A stretch of DNA of 64,000 nucleotides from Glandiceps talaboti (taxonomy: Eukaryota > Hemichordata > Enteropneusta > Spengelidae), in NCBI RefSeq assembly GCF_964340395.1, contig NC_135561.1, forward strand, positions 6,298,518-6,362,517. Direction: 5' to 3'. A model generated the notes under the pieces. The model was not told where the DNA came from. It ran no database searches and saw only the letters and a list, made by a program, of their open reading frames with translations. Shown piece by piece: positions 13,700 to 58,760 of this stretch (position 1 is its first letter; each line of letters opens with the position of its first letter). The position numbers and the translations under genes are program-made.

Positions 13700-15240
13700 C
13701 CTAGCATGGCTAATAGCCTTACTGAGGTAGAACTGTAGATTGCTAAAATGTTATGGGTTGCTGGTTGTACACAACCTCAGCATATGCCACTTGACTTTCA
13801 GGCATTAATAGGTGGCAGAAATAGTCCGCACCAGGGCCGCTCTGTAGTCCGCATAAAAGGGTGACTAAGCCCAGACAATATTGTCCAGACCAGATTTGGA
13901 GGTGTGAACGCATTTAAAGCTGACTCGGTTCTAAATCTTGGTGCATATTCATGAGGTCGACACCTAGAAAATGAACCATGTGTACATTTCTTTTGTCTTT
14001 TGTTAGTTAATTTATGCGGGTAAACTGTGTCTTCACTAACATTTTCCACTAAAAGTTTCAAAATTGTCTTGTTTTTTGAAGGACTACTATAATAATATTT
14101 CACCGCCCTTGCTTTATTGTCATATCAGGAAAGTCAAGAACTTGACAAAAGCTATTCAAAACAAAGTAATCAAAGTTGTAAAACCAAAATGGTGCCGTGG
14201 AGAGTTGTGTCTGGTCATGTTCTGATCATGGAAGTATAACCCACGGTCTGATCTAGTAGCAGTATATCAACGACGAATCTACATTACAAACAAACAAACA
14301 AACAAACAAACAACACACACACACACACGGTGATATTAAAAAGCACGCAACACAAAGGTTGGTTCACATCCCTCGCATCAGTACCGGTACCCATTCTACT
14401 GAGTTATAAATATAAATCACATTCTCAGCTACAACATTGAACTTGTATGATACAAAAATCTTCAGAATGTGCGGGCCATATTTTCACTACCGGCATTGGC
14501 AGTCACCATCACTGCCTTTAAAAAAAATTAATACAGATAAATGGAAGCAAAAACAATCCTCTTGACGGTAGTTTAGTAGTCAGTTATGAATTATGTAACG
14601 TTAAATAACGCTATTCAAATATTTCCCTCTATGCCTCCCATATACCGATAGTAAATCTTCAAACATCCATACAGACATGCGGACTTTGCTCCCTACTAGA
14701 TACATCCATGTTTTACGTTACTTTCGTATTGCAAATTTAGCTGATGATGTCATGTCAAAGCCACGTGGTCTAAAAACCTGAATCTCCGTACATACATTTC
14801 GATATGAAATTATTTATCCGTGATGTTTAGAATTTTGGTCGGTCAATATAGTTTCAATGACCAAGTGTGACCCCCACTGATGTCTAAAGTACTAATATCA
14901 GTACCTGACCGGCCATGGCCATGGCCTTGTTTTTGTTTTTGATTTTCTTCAATATTCAAATCTACGTAATGTCTGGTTTGTTAGGCCATAAATTCCAAGC
15001 ATATTTACCATGATATCACAAATATAGACCAGTTACAGAAAGTAATAAGTGTCAGCAAAATACTGTAATATCGACACTGTTTCACGGATTTTAGGGACGC
15101 TGGTGCTTGGATTATTTTACGGTTGACATTACCTAGCCAGTAATATAAGGAGTAGTACATGGGTATTTTATCCCTGGACTCTCTGTCTGTTTATATCGAA
15201 ATGGAATAAGCTGAAACAGTTCTTCTTTGAGCAGGAAATA
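13700..15240. other. Non-coding stretch with (CAAA)n(CA)n
   Basis: No gene recognised. A small (CAAA)n(CA)n microsatellite lies at about 14287-14328, and a perfect 12-bp palindrome GACAATATTGTC near 13877. Nothing else stands out. Confidence 0.5.
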
Positions 15241-15364
15241 TGTTGTGATTATGGATATTATATATATACATGTATATAATTGCCAACACATCGGCAACGA
15301 GAGTAATGACATTGACTATACGTAATATGTAAAGATGTAGTGTAAAATTGGAATACGGTCGTCA

Positions 15365-15535
15365 GGAACTAGATTAGGGTAGGGGGAGGCTCAGGAGAAA
15401 AATTGTTGTCACGGGAAAAAAACGAATTGGGACGTGCGTGAAAATTCGGATTGTCTGAAAGGGGCCCGGAGTCACGTACAAATATTTTGCTCATGAGTTG
15501 AACCAAATTTAACTCCAGGAGCAGACGTTTAACAA
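15365..15535. repeat. Dispersed repeat, copy 1 (pair with 21225-21390)
   Basis: Shares GTCTGAAAGGGSCCC, ATTTTGCTCATGA and CAGGAGCAG blocks with the later copy, in direct orientation. A third partial match (CAGGAGCAATCGTTTACC) is at about 21582. Open frames over it are not recognisable proteins. Confidence 0.5.
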
Positions 15536-16087
15536 GCGTATTTTTAAAAGGGTGACTGGCAGAGAATGTGTGTCTCTTGAAGGGTAGACAATATACTCGC
15601 GATAGACTATGGGTTTCAGGCCACTGTGTCAGACGTGGTCTTGGAGGAGTCAGTACAATTCCTCCAAGAGTGGTAAGAGGCCAAGCCTGAAATAGACGTG
15701 TTTGCAAGTAGAAGTTTACATGCCTTGTCTGTGGTTTACATTGTGCACGCAAAACATCCCACAGAACCGGCCATAACTAAAGCGGCATATCAGTAAATAT
15801 GAAAAACGTGATCTTGGTAATTTGGATACCAGTTCTGAAAATATTCTCCGGGAAAATAGGTTAAAATGAACATCAAGATAGCTGCCTATTTCCCATTGTT
15901 TATAAATCGTCAAGAGGTTAAGCTATCCACTCAGATGAACCACTCTTTGTCACTTTATAATCTGGCATTATACATGGGATAATTTCCAAAATGTACATGT
16001 TTTATCGTTTCATTTTGGACTTTATAGAAGTTGATGACTAAAATTACCTTACCCTCGATGAAAGTTATGAATGCGACTAGGTTTTAC

Positions 16088-16110
16088 CATAGACAGGGTG
16101 GAGGGTCTAT
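16088..16110. mobile_element. Micro-foldback, CATAGAC type, copy 3 (shortest)
   Basis: 23 bp, CATAGAC ... GTCTAT, with only about 9 bases between the terminal arms. Perfect 8-bp direct repeats, ggttttac, flank it (16080-16087 and 16111-16118); extending by one base gives 9 of 9. Confidence 0.65.
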
Positions 16111-16250
16111 GGTTTTACCTACTAGAATTAGTTGCGACAAGATTGTAAATGCACATGGGCGAGTTTTGCCAGATTGCTTTATTTCAAGTGATTTGAAAAT
16201 TGTGAATGGCGGACTTGGCCGTGGTCCATCGAATTGTCGAGTACTACCGT

Positions 16251-16291
16251 GGTGGCACTAGTCGTTCCTCACTGGAACGGCAAGTGCCACC
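16251..16291. repeat. 18-bp-arm hairpin with a 5-base loop
   Basis: Arm GGTGGCACTAGTCGTTCC pairs with the downstream arm at 16 of 18 positions around TCACT. It resembles the micro-foldbacks in architecture, but I see no flanking duplication and no second copy. Confidence 0.55.
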
Positions 16292-16374
16292 TTATGGCGA
16301 TATTTATTGTCTTTGAACCTTTCTCAACAAATAAATCACACATAACTCCCCAAACGCTTCCATTCTAGAAATCT

Positions 16375-16540
16375 GGTGCCGACCCTAAACCTTTTTAATA
16401 AAGAAGAAAAATCAGTAAAATCGAGAAAATTGTGAGTGAAGTCTTGCCAGAAATGGTCATCAACTTAAAAAAGACAATAAAAAAACGCGGTTCTTCCAAT
16501 CTGGAATGCAGAGCAGATGTCTTTGAAATAGAATTATTTA
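16375..16540. repeat. Diverged dispersed repeat, copy 2
   Basis: Direct-orientation partner of 12940-13130; see that entry for the shared blocks. Confidence 0.5.
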
Positions 16541-16989
16541 GTTTGGTTTAAAATTTAGTTGAAGTGGGCACAAAACTTGATTTGGTTCTGACTGTTCTGA
16601 ATTTAGGGACACGAAATCGTCTCCCTGATGGCAGGAGTTCAAAGTGTTGGGACATAATGTGGCCTTTGTCATTTACCATTTTCCCAGCTTTGTTTTGTAC
16701 ACGAGATGTAAACATTTCATTCAAATTAGTCTACTTTTCACTCAATACTTTACTAAACACATTTACAATTTTGTTCAAGACACTCTTGTAGCTAGTCCCT
16801 AGACTACCAAACCAGCACAAAAAAGAAAATGTTAAACCGACTCAAAACTCCGATAGAATGTCTGTAATACCTTGGCATTTACAAAATTTTAGGCCCCTCA
16901 ATTGTTGTAGACAGTAAACTCTAGATTGACATTTCTTGTTAATGAAATCTGTGTTGGCCTTAACATTTGATTTATTATCCAAGACTGTT

Positions 16990-17093
<104 letters not shown>

Positions 17094-17129
17094 GTCACCT
17101 GTTCAACTTTAACATTGTCAATAAAAAGG

Positions 17130-17990
17130 TCGGGCACTACTTTAGGGTTCTTCCTAAAGTCGACCTTTCGTCCAAGTAGTTTTCTTTACACCAAGTAACA
17201 AACCTATCAACTTCATCGAAATAAGTACGGTCAGAATTTGACAGGTCAACTAATGCAGAGTTATCAGAATATTTGATAAGTGGATTTGTATCGGTACCTG
17301 ATGAGCAGTCATTTGTGTAAAGTGTAAATAGTTTGTGTGAGAGTATCGTGCTCTGTGAGGCACCCCTAAATGTTGAATGGAAGGCTGAACTTAATTTTTG
17401 GTAGCGAACAAACTGGGAAAGGTTGACAAGAAAATCCATTATCCAGAGGATGAGTTTGGGGTTAACGTTTAAATAACTAAGTTTATGAGCCATCATGTTT
17501 GGTTGACTTCTGTTAACGACTGATGAAAAATCAATAACCAATAGTCTTACAAATGAACTTGGTTTTTCAAGATGTGTATACGCATCGTGAAGTAATGTGA
17601 GAGTTGCATTATCAGTACCTCTATTACTTTAATATGTAAATTGGTATGGGTCAAGGTGTGAATGTTTTTGTGGGTTTTGACAAAGTAAAATACGCTCGAA
17701 GCATTTCATCACAATGGAAGTCAGTGCTACAGGACGATGCCTTGGAAGTTTTTAGGGACCGGACAGATGGTAGATGTTTTCCAAATGGTTGATATCGTAT
17801 GATCATTGTACGACCAATTGAACAATCTACTGGAAACACTAGCTAACTGCGATGCATAGACATTCAGTAACCTACCACATATGTTATCAGGACCCATAGC
17901 TTTCCTTATATTTAGTTTCTTAAAAATAGACAACTCGTTTATCACTGATTTCAAATTAACTCTTCTTTTCTTCTTATTTACTCTCAAGAT
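17130..17990 (-). mobile_element. Degenerate CR1/Jockey-like LINE fragment
   Basis: The minus strand encodes broken pieces of a non-LTR reverse transcriptase in order. At 17727-17987 is a palm entry segment with KAMGPDNICGRLL and a following IWKTSTICPVPKN. At 17141-17541 is the continuation with LFTLYTNDCSSGTD and then IKYSDNSALVDL, where the catalytic YADD/FADD box would be; the usual GxPQGT motif is eroded to GASQST. A frameshift near 17740 joins the two parts. The endonuclease and the 3' UTR are missing. The copy is dead. Family assignment rests on motif resemblance only. Confidence 0.8.
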
Positions 17991-18255
17991 CTAACCCGAT
18001 GTTATCTATTTCCTTTCCAAAATCGTGAATATCAAAGCGACAGTACATTACAACTTCGCCTCGCCACCACCCTGTGTTGCTTGGCAAGGTGGTAAATAAA
18101 ACAAGTTTGCCTTTGGGATTATATTAACTGGGATTGTCGACACTGAATAATCCGGTCAATCATGGCACTGCGCTCATTGTATGTCACGGCGTACAAGTAT
18201 AAACGACGTTCATACTTCCATGACCATAGTTTCTGCGACCTGTCATTTGTTTGAC

Positions 18256-18286
18256 CATAGACACTCCACCTTTGTGGAGGGTCCAT
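18256..18286. mobile_element. Micro-foldback, CATAGAC type, copy 4
   Basis: 31 bp. CATAGACACTCCAC pairs with GTGGAGGGTCCAT around CTTT. Flanks tgtttgac and ggtttgat share the core gtttga (6 of 8 bases). Confidence 0.55.
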
Positions 18287-18436
18287 GGTTTGATGGGATG
18301 CGTTAATTCTGGCAAACTTGTTTGGCAAATCGATCTGACGCAATATAGCTTGTGACCGTGGCATGCATAGCTTGGGTCAAAATCTATAACACCATTAAAG
18401 TATAAATAATGTTTAAACTTCCGCGATAACACATAC

Positions 18437-18472
18437 CTTTGAGAAATTATACTGACAGTATAAGTACTCCAA
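18437..18472. mobile_element. Micro-foldback, CTTGGAG type, copy 1 (decayed)
   Basis: Related to the element at 28780. Arms CTTTGAGAAATTATACTG and CAGTATAAGTACTCCAA overlap about a short centre. Flanks acacatac and gcacagac agree at 6 of 8 bases. Confidence 0.45.
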
Positions 18473-18686
18473 GCACAGACTATTCTCGTGTCAAACTCCG
18501 ACACGAACTTGTTTTTCCTTGAAGAGTATATCTCGTGAGACCTATGGAAATTATCAAAATCTATATTGTAGTTGAAAAGAGCAAGAATGAAAAGAGGGGA
18601 AATTTAAGGGACATCATTTCTATATACACGTGTATTGTGCAAAGAACCCGATATCTTTGACCGCGTTGCCGTCAACCGAGCAATGG

Positions 18687-18917
<231 letters not shown>

Positions 18918-19213
18918 AACGGAAATTCAAGTGATAGAATTCGATGCGCGTTGTTGAGTGACATGGTGGAATGATAGAATGTATTTGTTTTCGTGGACGA
19001 TTTAGTGGACGATCTAGTGGAATTAATCTCTAAAAAAAAAACATGAATCATGGTCTGAGTACTTCACAAATGTATTCAATGCTCAAGTCCAAAGTGATGA
19101 AAGTTTCTCGATTTCCATGATCTTATCAGATCCACCTTGATAGACATAAATTCAGGCATTAATGGTGAGATTAATATCCGACTGTAGTCTTTTGGACAAG
19201 GTAATTACTTTGA

Positions 19214-19590
19214 TAGTCTAGTTCCTATACTGTATCATTACCATTTATACCTCCACTCAAAGTATAGTCAGAGTCGTTACTCTAGAAGTCTTGAAATGCA
19301 TGAGATGCAATTTAAAATTCATTTACAGCCACCCACACAGTCATTAACATCATGTCTTTGTTAATAAATCACAAAACTCTAACCAATAACACAGTCCCTC
19401 ATAAAGTTAGTGTTTATTGGGACAGTAATGTTCAAATGTGGTATATTTGTCAGCCCATGATGCTACTTATATACTGTTTACATCACCAAAACATTTAGGT
19501 TTCACTGATTGGGTGAACAACTTTTTGTGCTATTTGAGGGGCTTTTGGCTAGACGTGGTTTAGTTAGAAACCATATTGGCATCCAGACTA
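19214..19590. mobile_element. TAGTC-ended MITE, copy 2
   Basis: 377 bp, termini TAGTCTAG and CCAGACTA, flanked by perfect 9-bp repeats ttactttga (19205-19213 and 19591-19599). The ends match copy 1, but the middle is longer and unrelated, so it is either an insertion or the fuller form. No coding capacity. Contains the empty site for the micro-foldback that sits in copy 1. Confidence 0.7.
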
Positions 19591-20329
19591 TTACTTTGAA
19601 GGAGATCATTGAAGAACAGTAAAAATAAAACTCAAGGTGTGGATATGGGATCAGTGTGGCATTCTACATAGACATTCTCCAACAATTCTTGTAGACATGT
19701 TATGTAACCATTTTTTCTTCACGAAAGGCATGTTCCCACAGGAATCAATGGGGTAGGGGTTTCTAACATTGTCTTTTGAAAGTAAATTACATGTATGTCA
19801 AAACTAAAATTATTGTATTTACTAAGAGATGAAATTCTTAAGAAAATTGAAAAGTGGTTATTGGTGGTCATAAACTCGACGTTGTTCGCTTTTTATGAAT
19901 ATCTAGGCGTGATTATGTCAAGCAGTGGTCTATGGTATTTAGCGCTTGCAGCTCAAGCGAGTAAAGCAATGATTGCGGTCATGAGTCAACTTGCAAAACT
20001 TGGGGACCTCCTAGTCAAAACTAAATTTAAAAGTTTTTGACTGTAAACTATTACCGATATTAAATTATACAGTGGAGATTTTGGGTTTTAATAGGTCTAC
20101 TGAAACTGAACGTGTTCAAAGTAAATTTCAGTGTTATATTTTGAGTCGTATATAAACATATATGTAGTCTTTGAGTATGGGAGCTACAAAAATGCTTGAC
20201 AAGTGTTCATTATGGGAAGTAGGCTGAAATGTTTTGAGATTGCTGAACGAGAGCTGCAAAACTTTAACCTCAGACCACTTCTCCTCAGCCCTGGTTCAAG
20301 TTCTTAGGTCATAGTGGTGTAAACTACAT

Positions 20330-20354
20330 CTCAGACCACAATGTAGTGACCTGA
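20330..20354. mobile_element. Micro-foldback, CTCAGACCAC type, copy 2
   Basis: 25 bp. CTCAGACCAC and GTGACCTGA pair imperfectly. Flanks aactacat and gactacat agree at 7 of 8 bases. An older, looser CTCAGACCACTT half-copy lies about 60 bp upstream (20269). Confidence 0.5.
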
Positions 20355-20439
20355 GACTACATGTACATGTAGGCCCTACCTACTGGTATATTATGTAACT
20401 GCACTTGACGCCAGTGTGATTTCTAACTAAACTGTGTTA

Positions 20440-21200
20440 TTGAAAGAACCGATGTGACGTCATCTGTTTTCTTTGTACCTGACACAATCCTAGCTGCTGT
20501 ATTTTGGGCATGTTCAAGAGGGACAATGTTTTTAGCTGGCAGCCCATACAGAAGGGCCATTCAGTAGTCAGGTATCGATGATATAAGTGCATGACCAAGG
20601 TTCTGACAAACTCCGTTTGTAAGATACTGGCGTATGCGACCATAGACAGTGGAGGGGCCCCCTCCACTGTCAATGATGCGACCTATTGTTCGGGGGTGAA
20701 AAAGAACTGATCTACATGTCAACGAGATGTGCTTCTTGAGGTTATAACGGTCATCAATTGTTACACAAATGGTACATGCTGAATCCACTAACTGCACAGA
20801 AGACGATCCCATGTTGATGTGGTTCATGAGACGAGGAAGCCTGTTGAACTGAGACGTGATAAGGAGGACCTCGGTTTTGCCATCATTAAACTAGCTTATT
20901 TTGGGTCGTTTAATATCATGTGCAACAGTTTCCATCTTAGTTACTGTAGTTGACGTATGTGATTGGGGAAATATATTGGTAAATCTGGTTGTCGTCTGCA
21001 TGTTGTTGCATATTGAGATTTTGATGTCGGATTAGCTTTCCAAGTGGTGATGTGTATAGACAGCATACGCGTGTAAGAGTGGACCAAGCACAGGGTTTTG
21101 TGACACTCCACACTGCAAATGTTTGGTTTCTGATATGCCTTGTACAGAAATGGACTGTTGTATATCTTTGAGGTATAAAGACTCTAGTCGAATGCCTGTA
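20440..21200 (-). mobile_element. Degenerate L2/CR1-like LINE fragment
   Basis: Minus-strand pieces read through the C-terminal half of a non-LTR reverse transcriptase. A VLGPLL-like stretch and TSPLGKLIRH are followed by the degenerate catalytic box YADDNQIY-equivalent (HADDNQIY), then NDGKTEVLLI, IGSSSV-like, VTIDDRYNLKKHIS, RTIGR and RQYLTNG, and finally the ALISS..DY and LYGLPAKNI region. This order is that of L2-type elements. Several frameshifts and stops break it, and a 34-bp micro-foldback interrupts the RTIGR|IRQYL segment. The endonuclease part is absent. Confidence 0.8.
20642..20675. mobile_element. Micro-foldback, CATAGAC type, copy 5 (inside a LINE)
   Basis: 34 bp. ATAGACAGTGGAGGGG pairs with CCCCCTCCACTGTCAAT. 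Perfect 8-bp direct repeats, atgcgacc, flank it (20634-20641 and 20676-20683). Removing the element and one repeat restores an uninterrupted reverse-transcriptase reading frame across the site (RTIGR followed directly by IRQYL), so the protein family supplies the empty site. Confidence 0.75.
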
Positions 21201-21224
21201 ATACCGAGCTCGGAATAAACTTGA

Positions 21225-21390
21225 AATTATGCTGGAGTCAGAATTTACGGGGGGGCATGAACAAAATTGAGGTTCAAAGGGAGGGGGGCATGACAATTGT
21301 GATGGTCTGAAAGGGCCCCCGAATATTCTGCTCATGATTTGAACCAAAATTAAACCTCAGGAGCAGTTGTTTACCAAGTAAATTTACATT
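21225..21390. repeat. Dispersed repeat, copy 2
   Basis: Direct-orientation partner of 15365-15535. It lies between the LINE fragment and the (TC)n array and includes two poly-G-rich runs. Confidence 0.5.
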
Positions 21391-21404
21391 TGTATAAGTG
21401 TATG

Positions 21405-21515
<111 letters not shown>

Positions 21516-21719
21516 GCCGTATGTCTCCTTCTCTCTTGCTCTATCTCTCTGTGTGGAGACTTTGTTGAACATTCAAACCACAGGAGCAATCGTTTACCTT
21601 GTACTTTGCAAAATTGTTCACTTCATTTACCTACCACACATTTAATTATTAGGCAGCCAATGGCCAAACGAATGTGTGTGTCTGCCAAAATATCTATGTA
21701 TTAGTTAAAGCGTAGGTAA

Positions 21720-23450
21720 TACAGTTGTAAAATAATTTAATGAGAGTACAATTTGGGTATTGAAGACAATTTTCAAGTACTTTATGGCTTCCAATAATGT
21801 GTATGGTTTGAAATATTATGCCGCTAAATGGCCTCCTACATGTCCTTATTTTTCAAACAATTGCCTACTGTGGGAGGGGGACACACCCTCCCCACTAGTT
21901 ATCGAAGGGGGGTGCCGTTTCTGTCAAGACATAGGATTCAAAAAGAAAACTCTGCTGGTTAAGTTTTTCCAAGTACAGGTTACAGCCCAATGAGCCCACA
22001 TCCATTTGTAAAGAAATCTCTATGTCTGATATGTATGGACACTGAAGTTGATTTCCACTGTTAGCTTACAGTGTGTCATATAGTGTACCATACTGTACTT
22101 CTCTGACGTGTATGGGGAGGGGGTAATGTATAATTGCATATTAAAATATGTGCAGCCGGGGGGGGGGTATGGACGTCGCCATCTTTCAAGCGCTAAATTA
22201 CCTGTTAATCGAGATTTGTTTCAAAACATTAGCATGGTTGATAATATATGTGAAAGGGGTAAACTAAGAATGGTTTCTGGGATCGCCTAAGTCAACACGA
22301 CATATATTGTGGATGGTCTGAGATATTCGATTACGATTCACATCGTCCGATTTCCAATCGTCCCAATATCCATATTAACATTCTTTATCGTTTCAAAATC
22401 ACAAAAATGCATATGTCGTGGTGGGGTGAGTACCGACTCTAGTTTGGTCTCCGCTCTCTCTCTCTCTCTCTCTCTCTCTTTGCATCAGAGGGTGTGCCTC
22501 GCCTTCTGTACATGTGCCGTACGTCTGGCTTGTCTGTCAGTGTCACATTTTGCTTCCCCCCTTCAGTTTTCTCAGATGTTTTAAGAATTTAAACATAGTC
22601 AGTGTCTGATCGACAAAAATTCTTTCCACTGAAGTTTAGAAAACATTTAGTGCAACTCTACGTAAACGTCATGTTGATGCATCATACATCATCATGAGAC
22701 GTCACATTGACCTCACACTTCGCTTCGCGCTTCCTTCAACGTCCGGTCGTTATGAAACTAGTTCGAAGGCTTTCGCTAGCGATAGCGTGGCCAGTCTTGT
22801 TTTACTGCGTAATCGTCTAATGTTTTCCAAATAATTATGAATTAATTTATCTTTTTGTTTACACTTTGGGTATTTTACTTGCTATTAGAACTCCCGGGCA
22901 ACTCATATTTAATTTTCCAACCTTAGAATTTGTTCAATGATCGTCAGGTTTGAGTACTTTCCTAAGCCGGTCCCACAACTGTTATACTTATAAGTTATAG
23001 CTGGGCGTTGTGACCGGTAACCGGCTATTATCTACATCACTGCCTACTAGGTACGTCAAAAACACACCGTTCGCACATGTGAGCCTGATTTTAGGCAAAA
23101 TATCGGGCTATTAGAGTGCATACAGGCCCTTTTGTTCGCTTGTATTGTTTGCATTTGGTATTTGGCATTTCGCACGTTGTTTATTTGCACCATTCACAGT
23201 GTCTTATCATGCTTTGTGTAACTTGTAAGCCTAATCGACAACTGGGCCAACGGTTTTTACTAGACAAATTTGAAACAAATTTTGCGTCAGTTTGATGGTA
23301 AACCTGCTATATTGACTACCAAACTTAGTTAACCCCAGTTATTTTTACTCATGTTGCATCACCATATATTTAGAAAGAGTATATATGAAATATGAGAGCC
23401 ATGTGAAACTTCTTCAGTGCAAAATGGGATGAAGATATGAGGGCAAAGTC
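21720..23450. other. Non-coding interior, right part
   Basis: No recognised gene, RNA or mobile element. A 10-base poly-G-rich run near 22158 and a GC-richer stretch near 22730-22790 are the only compositional changes. Confidence 0.5.
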
Positions 23451-23461
23451 AGTGCTCCTTA

Positions 23462-23554
23462 TAGTCTCGCGGGACCAGTCCCCCTCTATTCTCGCGGCTG
23501 CGCCGCTCGGTAAACAGATTAGGGACGATAGTCTCGAGTCTGGCAGCGAGACTA
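23462..23554. mobile_element. TAGTCTCGC-ended MITE with 9-bp duplication
   Basis: 93 bp. Ends TAGTCTCGCGGGACCAG and CTGGCAGCGAGACTA are inverted complements with small differences. Perfect 9-bp direct repeats tgctcctta flank it (23453-23461 and 23555-23563). Same first five bases and duplication length as the MITEs at 12193 and 19214, so possibly the same superfamily. Confidence 0.75.
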
Positions 23555-24571
23555 TGCTCCTTACAGCAGTTTGTTTTTCCCGCATATGCATACATTACCC
23601 ATAATCCTTTTAAGTATTCTGCAGATATCTGTGCAATGTGCACTCATGACTCATGAAAATCTGGAATGCACTGATCGAAGCCAATTGTACAGTTATACTA
23701 TAAAAACAGGAGTTATGAGTATAATTGAAATAAAACAAGAGAATAAGAGATGAGGGCCCTCAGAATCGTCACGTAGAGTGATATAACAGTTACATGGATG
23801 CCGGGCATGTACCCATAGGTACGGGCCCGGGGGGGGGGGGGGTTCTGCATGCCGAACGTCATTAAGTATTTCCTTTACTTTGGTGCTCATGATCGTAATT
23901 TGGATGATGCCCAAGATATTTGAGGCGTGAATACCTGTTGTTCTTCTAAAGGCTTGTTTATTACTGTGAAGATCACACCCTAACACTTAATTGTTCTATA
24001 AACGACACATGGACAAGAATACTATTCCCATAGAGGTTAGTCTAGTTAATTCCTGATGGACCGTATTTCGTTCAGCGTTACGTTGTACATAACACGGTCA
24101 GTCAGAAACTATAGACGACATGGACGACATGGATGCCATATAATATTCCCAATAGTCACTCAATTTTACTTAGCTAGAAATAATGTCCACAGACTCAAAT
24201 CTGTCAGCACGTCTCTACTGTGAGTTTGTTGACGCTATTGGCCGGTCAGGTTTGTTAAGAAGCTCCATACACTAGCAATATTTGTGGCCCAATTTTAAAC
24301 TATTATTGGAAACGATTGTCATGTCATCTAAATCTGTATTACTATGCATCAAACGCGTAGAAATGTGAAACACGTTTAGTGGTGGCGGTATGTAGTGCAT
24401 AATGAAAAGGCGTACTACGAACATTTATTTCAAAATGAGCCCTGTGATATTACAATCTACGTACGTCCTAACCATGTAGTTCATATCATAAGCCTGCTTA
24501 TATACATACATATGTATCGAATACACTAGCTACACGTATAGCGTTTATGTACGTATTGATTGCAAGCACGG

Positions 24572-24830
24572 TAGATTTGAATATTCATTTGTTTACTGCC
24601 CGGTTATGGGGGTGAACTCATGAATATATTCTGAACTAAATGCAAATGTATTCAAATCACTTCCGACTCGCAATCTGAACTATTTTTCAGATCGAGTATA
24701 ATCCGATTAGACAGGCGCTAATGGGAAAGTACAGAAACGTCCACCTCATCAGCATAAAAGTACAGAATTGAACTCAATCTGAACTATAGTACGGAAAGTG
24801 TCGTAAACTGTACTATTTTTTCTACTAGTG
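24572..24830 (-). repeat. Right 259-bp inverted arm
   Basis: Exact reverse complement of 7664-7922; ends ...CTACTAGTG, followed by TTA. Confidence 0.95.
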
Positions 24831-25025
24831 TTACATACCTTAAGGATATGAATCGTATAATGAAATGTGAAATAGATGAGATGAAATTTATGTATCTATT
24901 CATATCGCGTTTTGATGTTTTAAAGCAATTACTGCTTTTCTTTTTTTTCATACGTATATAAATAAATAAACTTGAATCAAATGCCATTCTCTCATCTATT
25001 TGTTCTCTTTTGATTCTACTTTCAG

Positions 25026-25254
25026 ATCCGGTGCATCATCTAGCTGGGAATTGAACACATCGTCATAGCAACGACTCGTTCTTATTGTTTAATGCACAAA
25101 AGACTGTCCTATAGCAAAAATTGTCATAACTATTCATAGATCTTGCACGTTTATTTTCTTTGAATTATACCTAGCACGCAGCAAAACTATTCCTATGTGA
25201 AAAGTAAATATTCGTAAGCCAGAGATTTTGATAAGTAATTAATCCCCTTACAGC
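25026..25254 (+). other. Splice acceptors and 5' leader before the transporter ATG
   Basis: Two acceptors precede the start codon. One follows a long pyrimidine tract and ends at 25025 (ACTTTCAG); the other (CCCCTTACAG) ends at 25253, one base before the ATG. Either implies an upstream untranslated exon. An in-frame TAA at 25240-25242 shows that the ATG at 25255 is the first possible in-frame start if the leader is unspliced. Confidence 0.4.
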
Positions 25255-57544
<32,290 letters not shown>

Positions 57545-58498
57545 AATACGTAAAACTTATTGAGTACTTATTTGCATGCAAATTTATTCGTATTCGAAAT
57601 ATACCTAAGTGCGCATGCGTGGTTTGTTTTATCAGACCGATCGTTTGGTTGCCATTTTAAAATTGAATTTGTAGAGTTCACACTTACCTAACTTTAGCAC
57701 CATTTAACGGCAAGATGATGAAAGAGATCAAAATGTGCATCTGGAGTTAAAGTTTAAATGATCTTTTAACAAATTTAAAGATATTTCAGTCACTTTAATT
57801 AGTTGTCAGCACGAAAAAAAAAAGCATGAAATTTCTTGAATAATTATCATTGTCTGGATGTCCTTAAACATACATGTATACATGTATCAGAATTATTCAA
57901 TAATATGATCGTTTGCAACAGTCACGTCTGTTGGCTTTTGTTGATCCGTCATAATTTATATGAGGCTGGACATGTTTTGTGCTGGTTTTAAATACATTCC
58001 ACTGTACTGTATGTGCAAGTTTATGAAAGTCTACTACAAACTTCCAACTGTATATATTAATGATTAGTTGTTAAATTCAAGACACGATTAACAATAGTAA
58101 GTTTGTAATTGTAACTGAGTTTAGACAAGTTCCTTTCTCTTTTGTAAGTGGTCTATTGAACTTGATCTTACAATAGATATTGTAATCAATATTTGCCAAA
58201 GACTGTTTATGTTTCACAAATTTGGTGAAATTATATCTTGTGTTGTGTAGCTCCATTAAACTAGCTAAGTAAACTGGCTGTTCTGTGTAATACACACAAA
58301 GCCACATTCTGAATGTATACGAGGTATTCAAAATGTTGGCATAGACATTCTAACCATGACAGTTTAGAACGACATTGTGTTCATGGTAGCACACATAGTG
58401 TCATATAGTGATATAGGTAATTTTCACTTGAGTGATTACAACAACCACTTGTTATTAAAAATGATCACATGACCCAAAGAACAATTTGTATCAAACAA

Positions 58499-58760
58499 AT
58501 GATGATGATGATCATGATGATGATCATGACGACGATGAGAATGGGGATGAGGAGAAGGACGACGACGACGTAGGCAGCGATGACGATGACGAACCTTGCA
58601 CTGATGACTTTGGCAATGACAGAAGTGAAATACAGTAGTTGATGCTACGGAAAATGATCACCACCACTACTACCGCCAGTAGTACCGTTATCATCATCAT
58701 TATCATCATCGCCGTCGTCGTCGTCATCATCATCACTATCATCGTCATTATTCTCGTCAT
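58499..58760. repeat. Trinucleotide-rich (GAT/GAC, ATC/GTC) region
   Basis: Imperfect GATGATGAC-type repeats, then ATCATC/GTCGTC repeats about 130 bases later in the opposite sense, so the two halves are loosely complementary. Open frames here are repeat artefacts. Confidence 0.8.

Noticed and set aside
13877-13888. 12-bp perfect palindrome GACAATATTGTC
   Set aside because: Short and without flanking duplication or a second copy.
15369-15752. 127-codon minus-strand frame
   Set aside because: Covers a dispersed repeat that recurs at 21225 without conserved coding frame.
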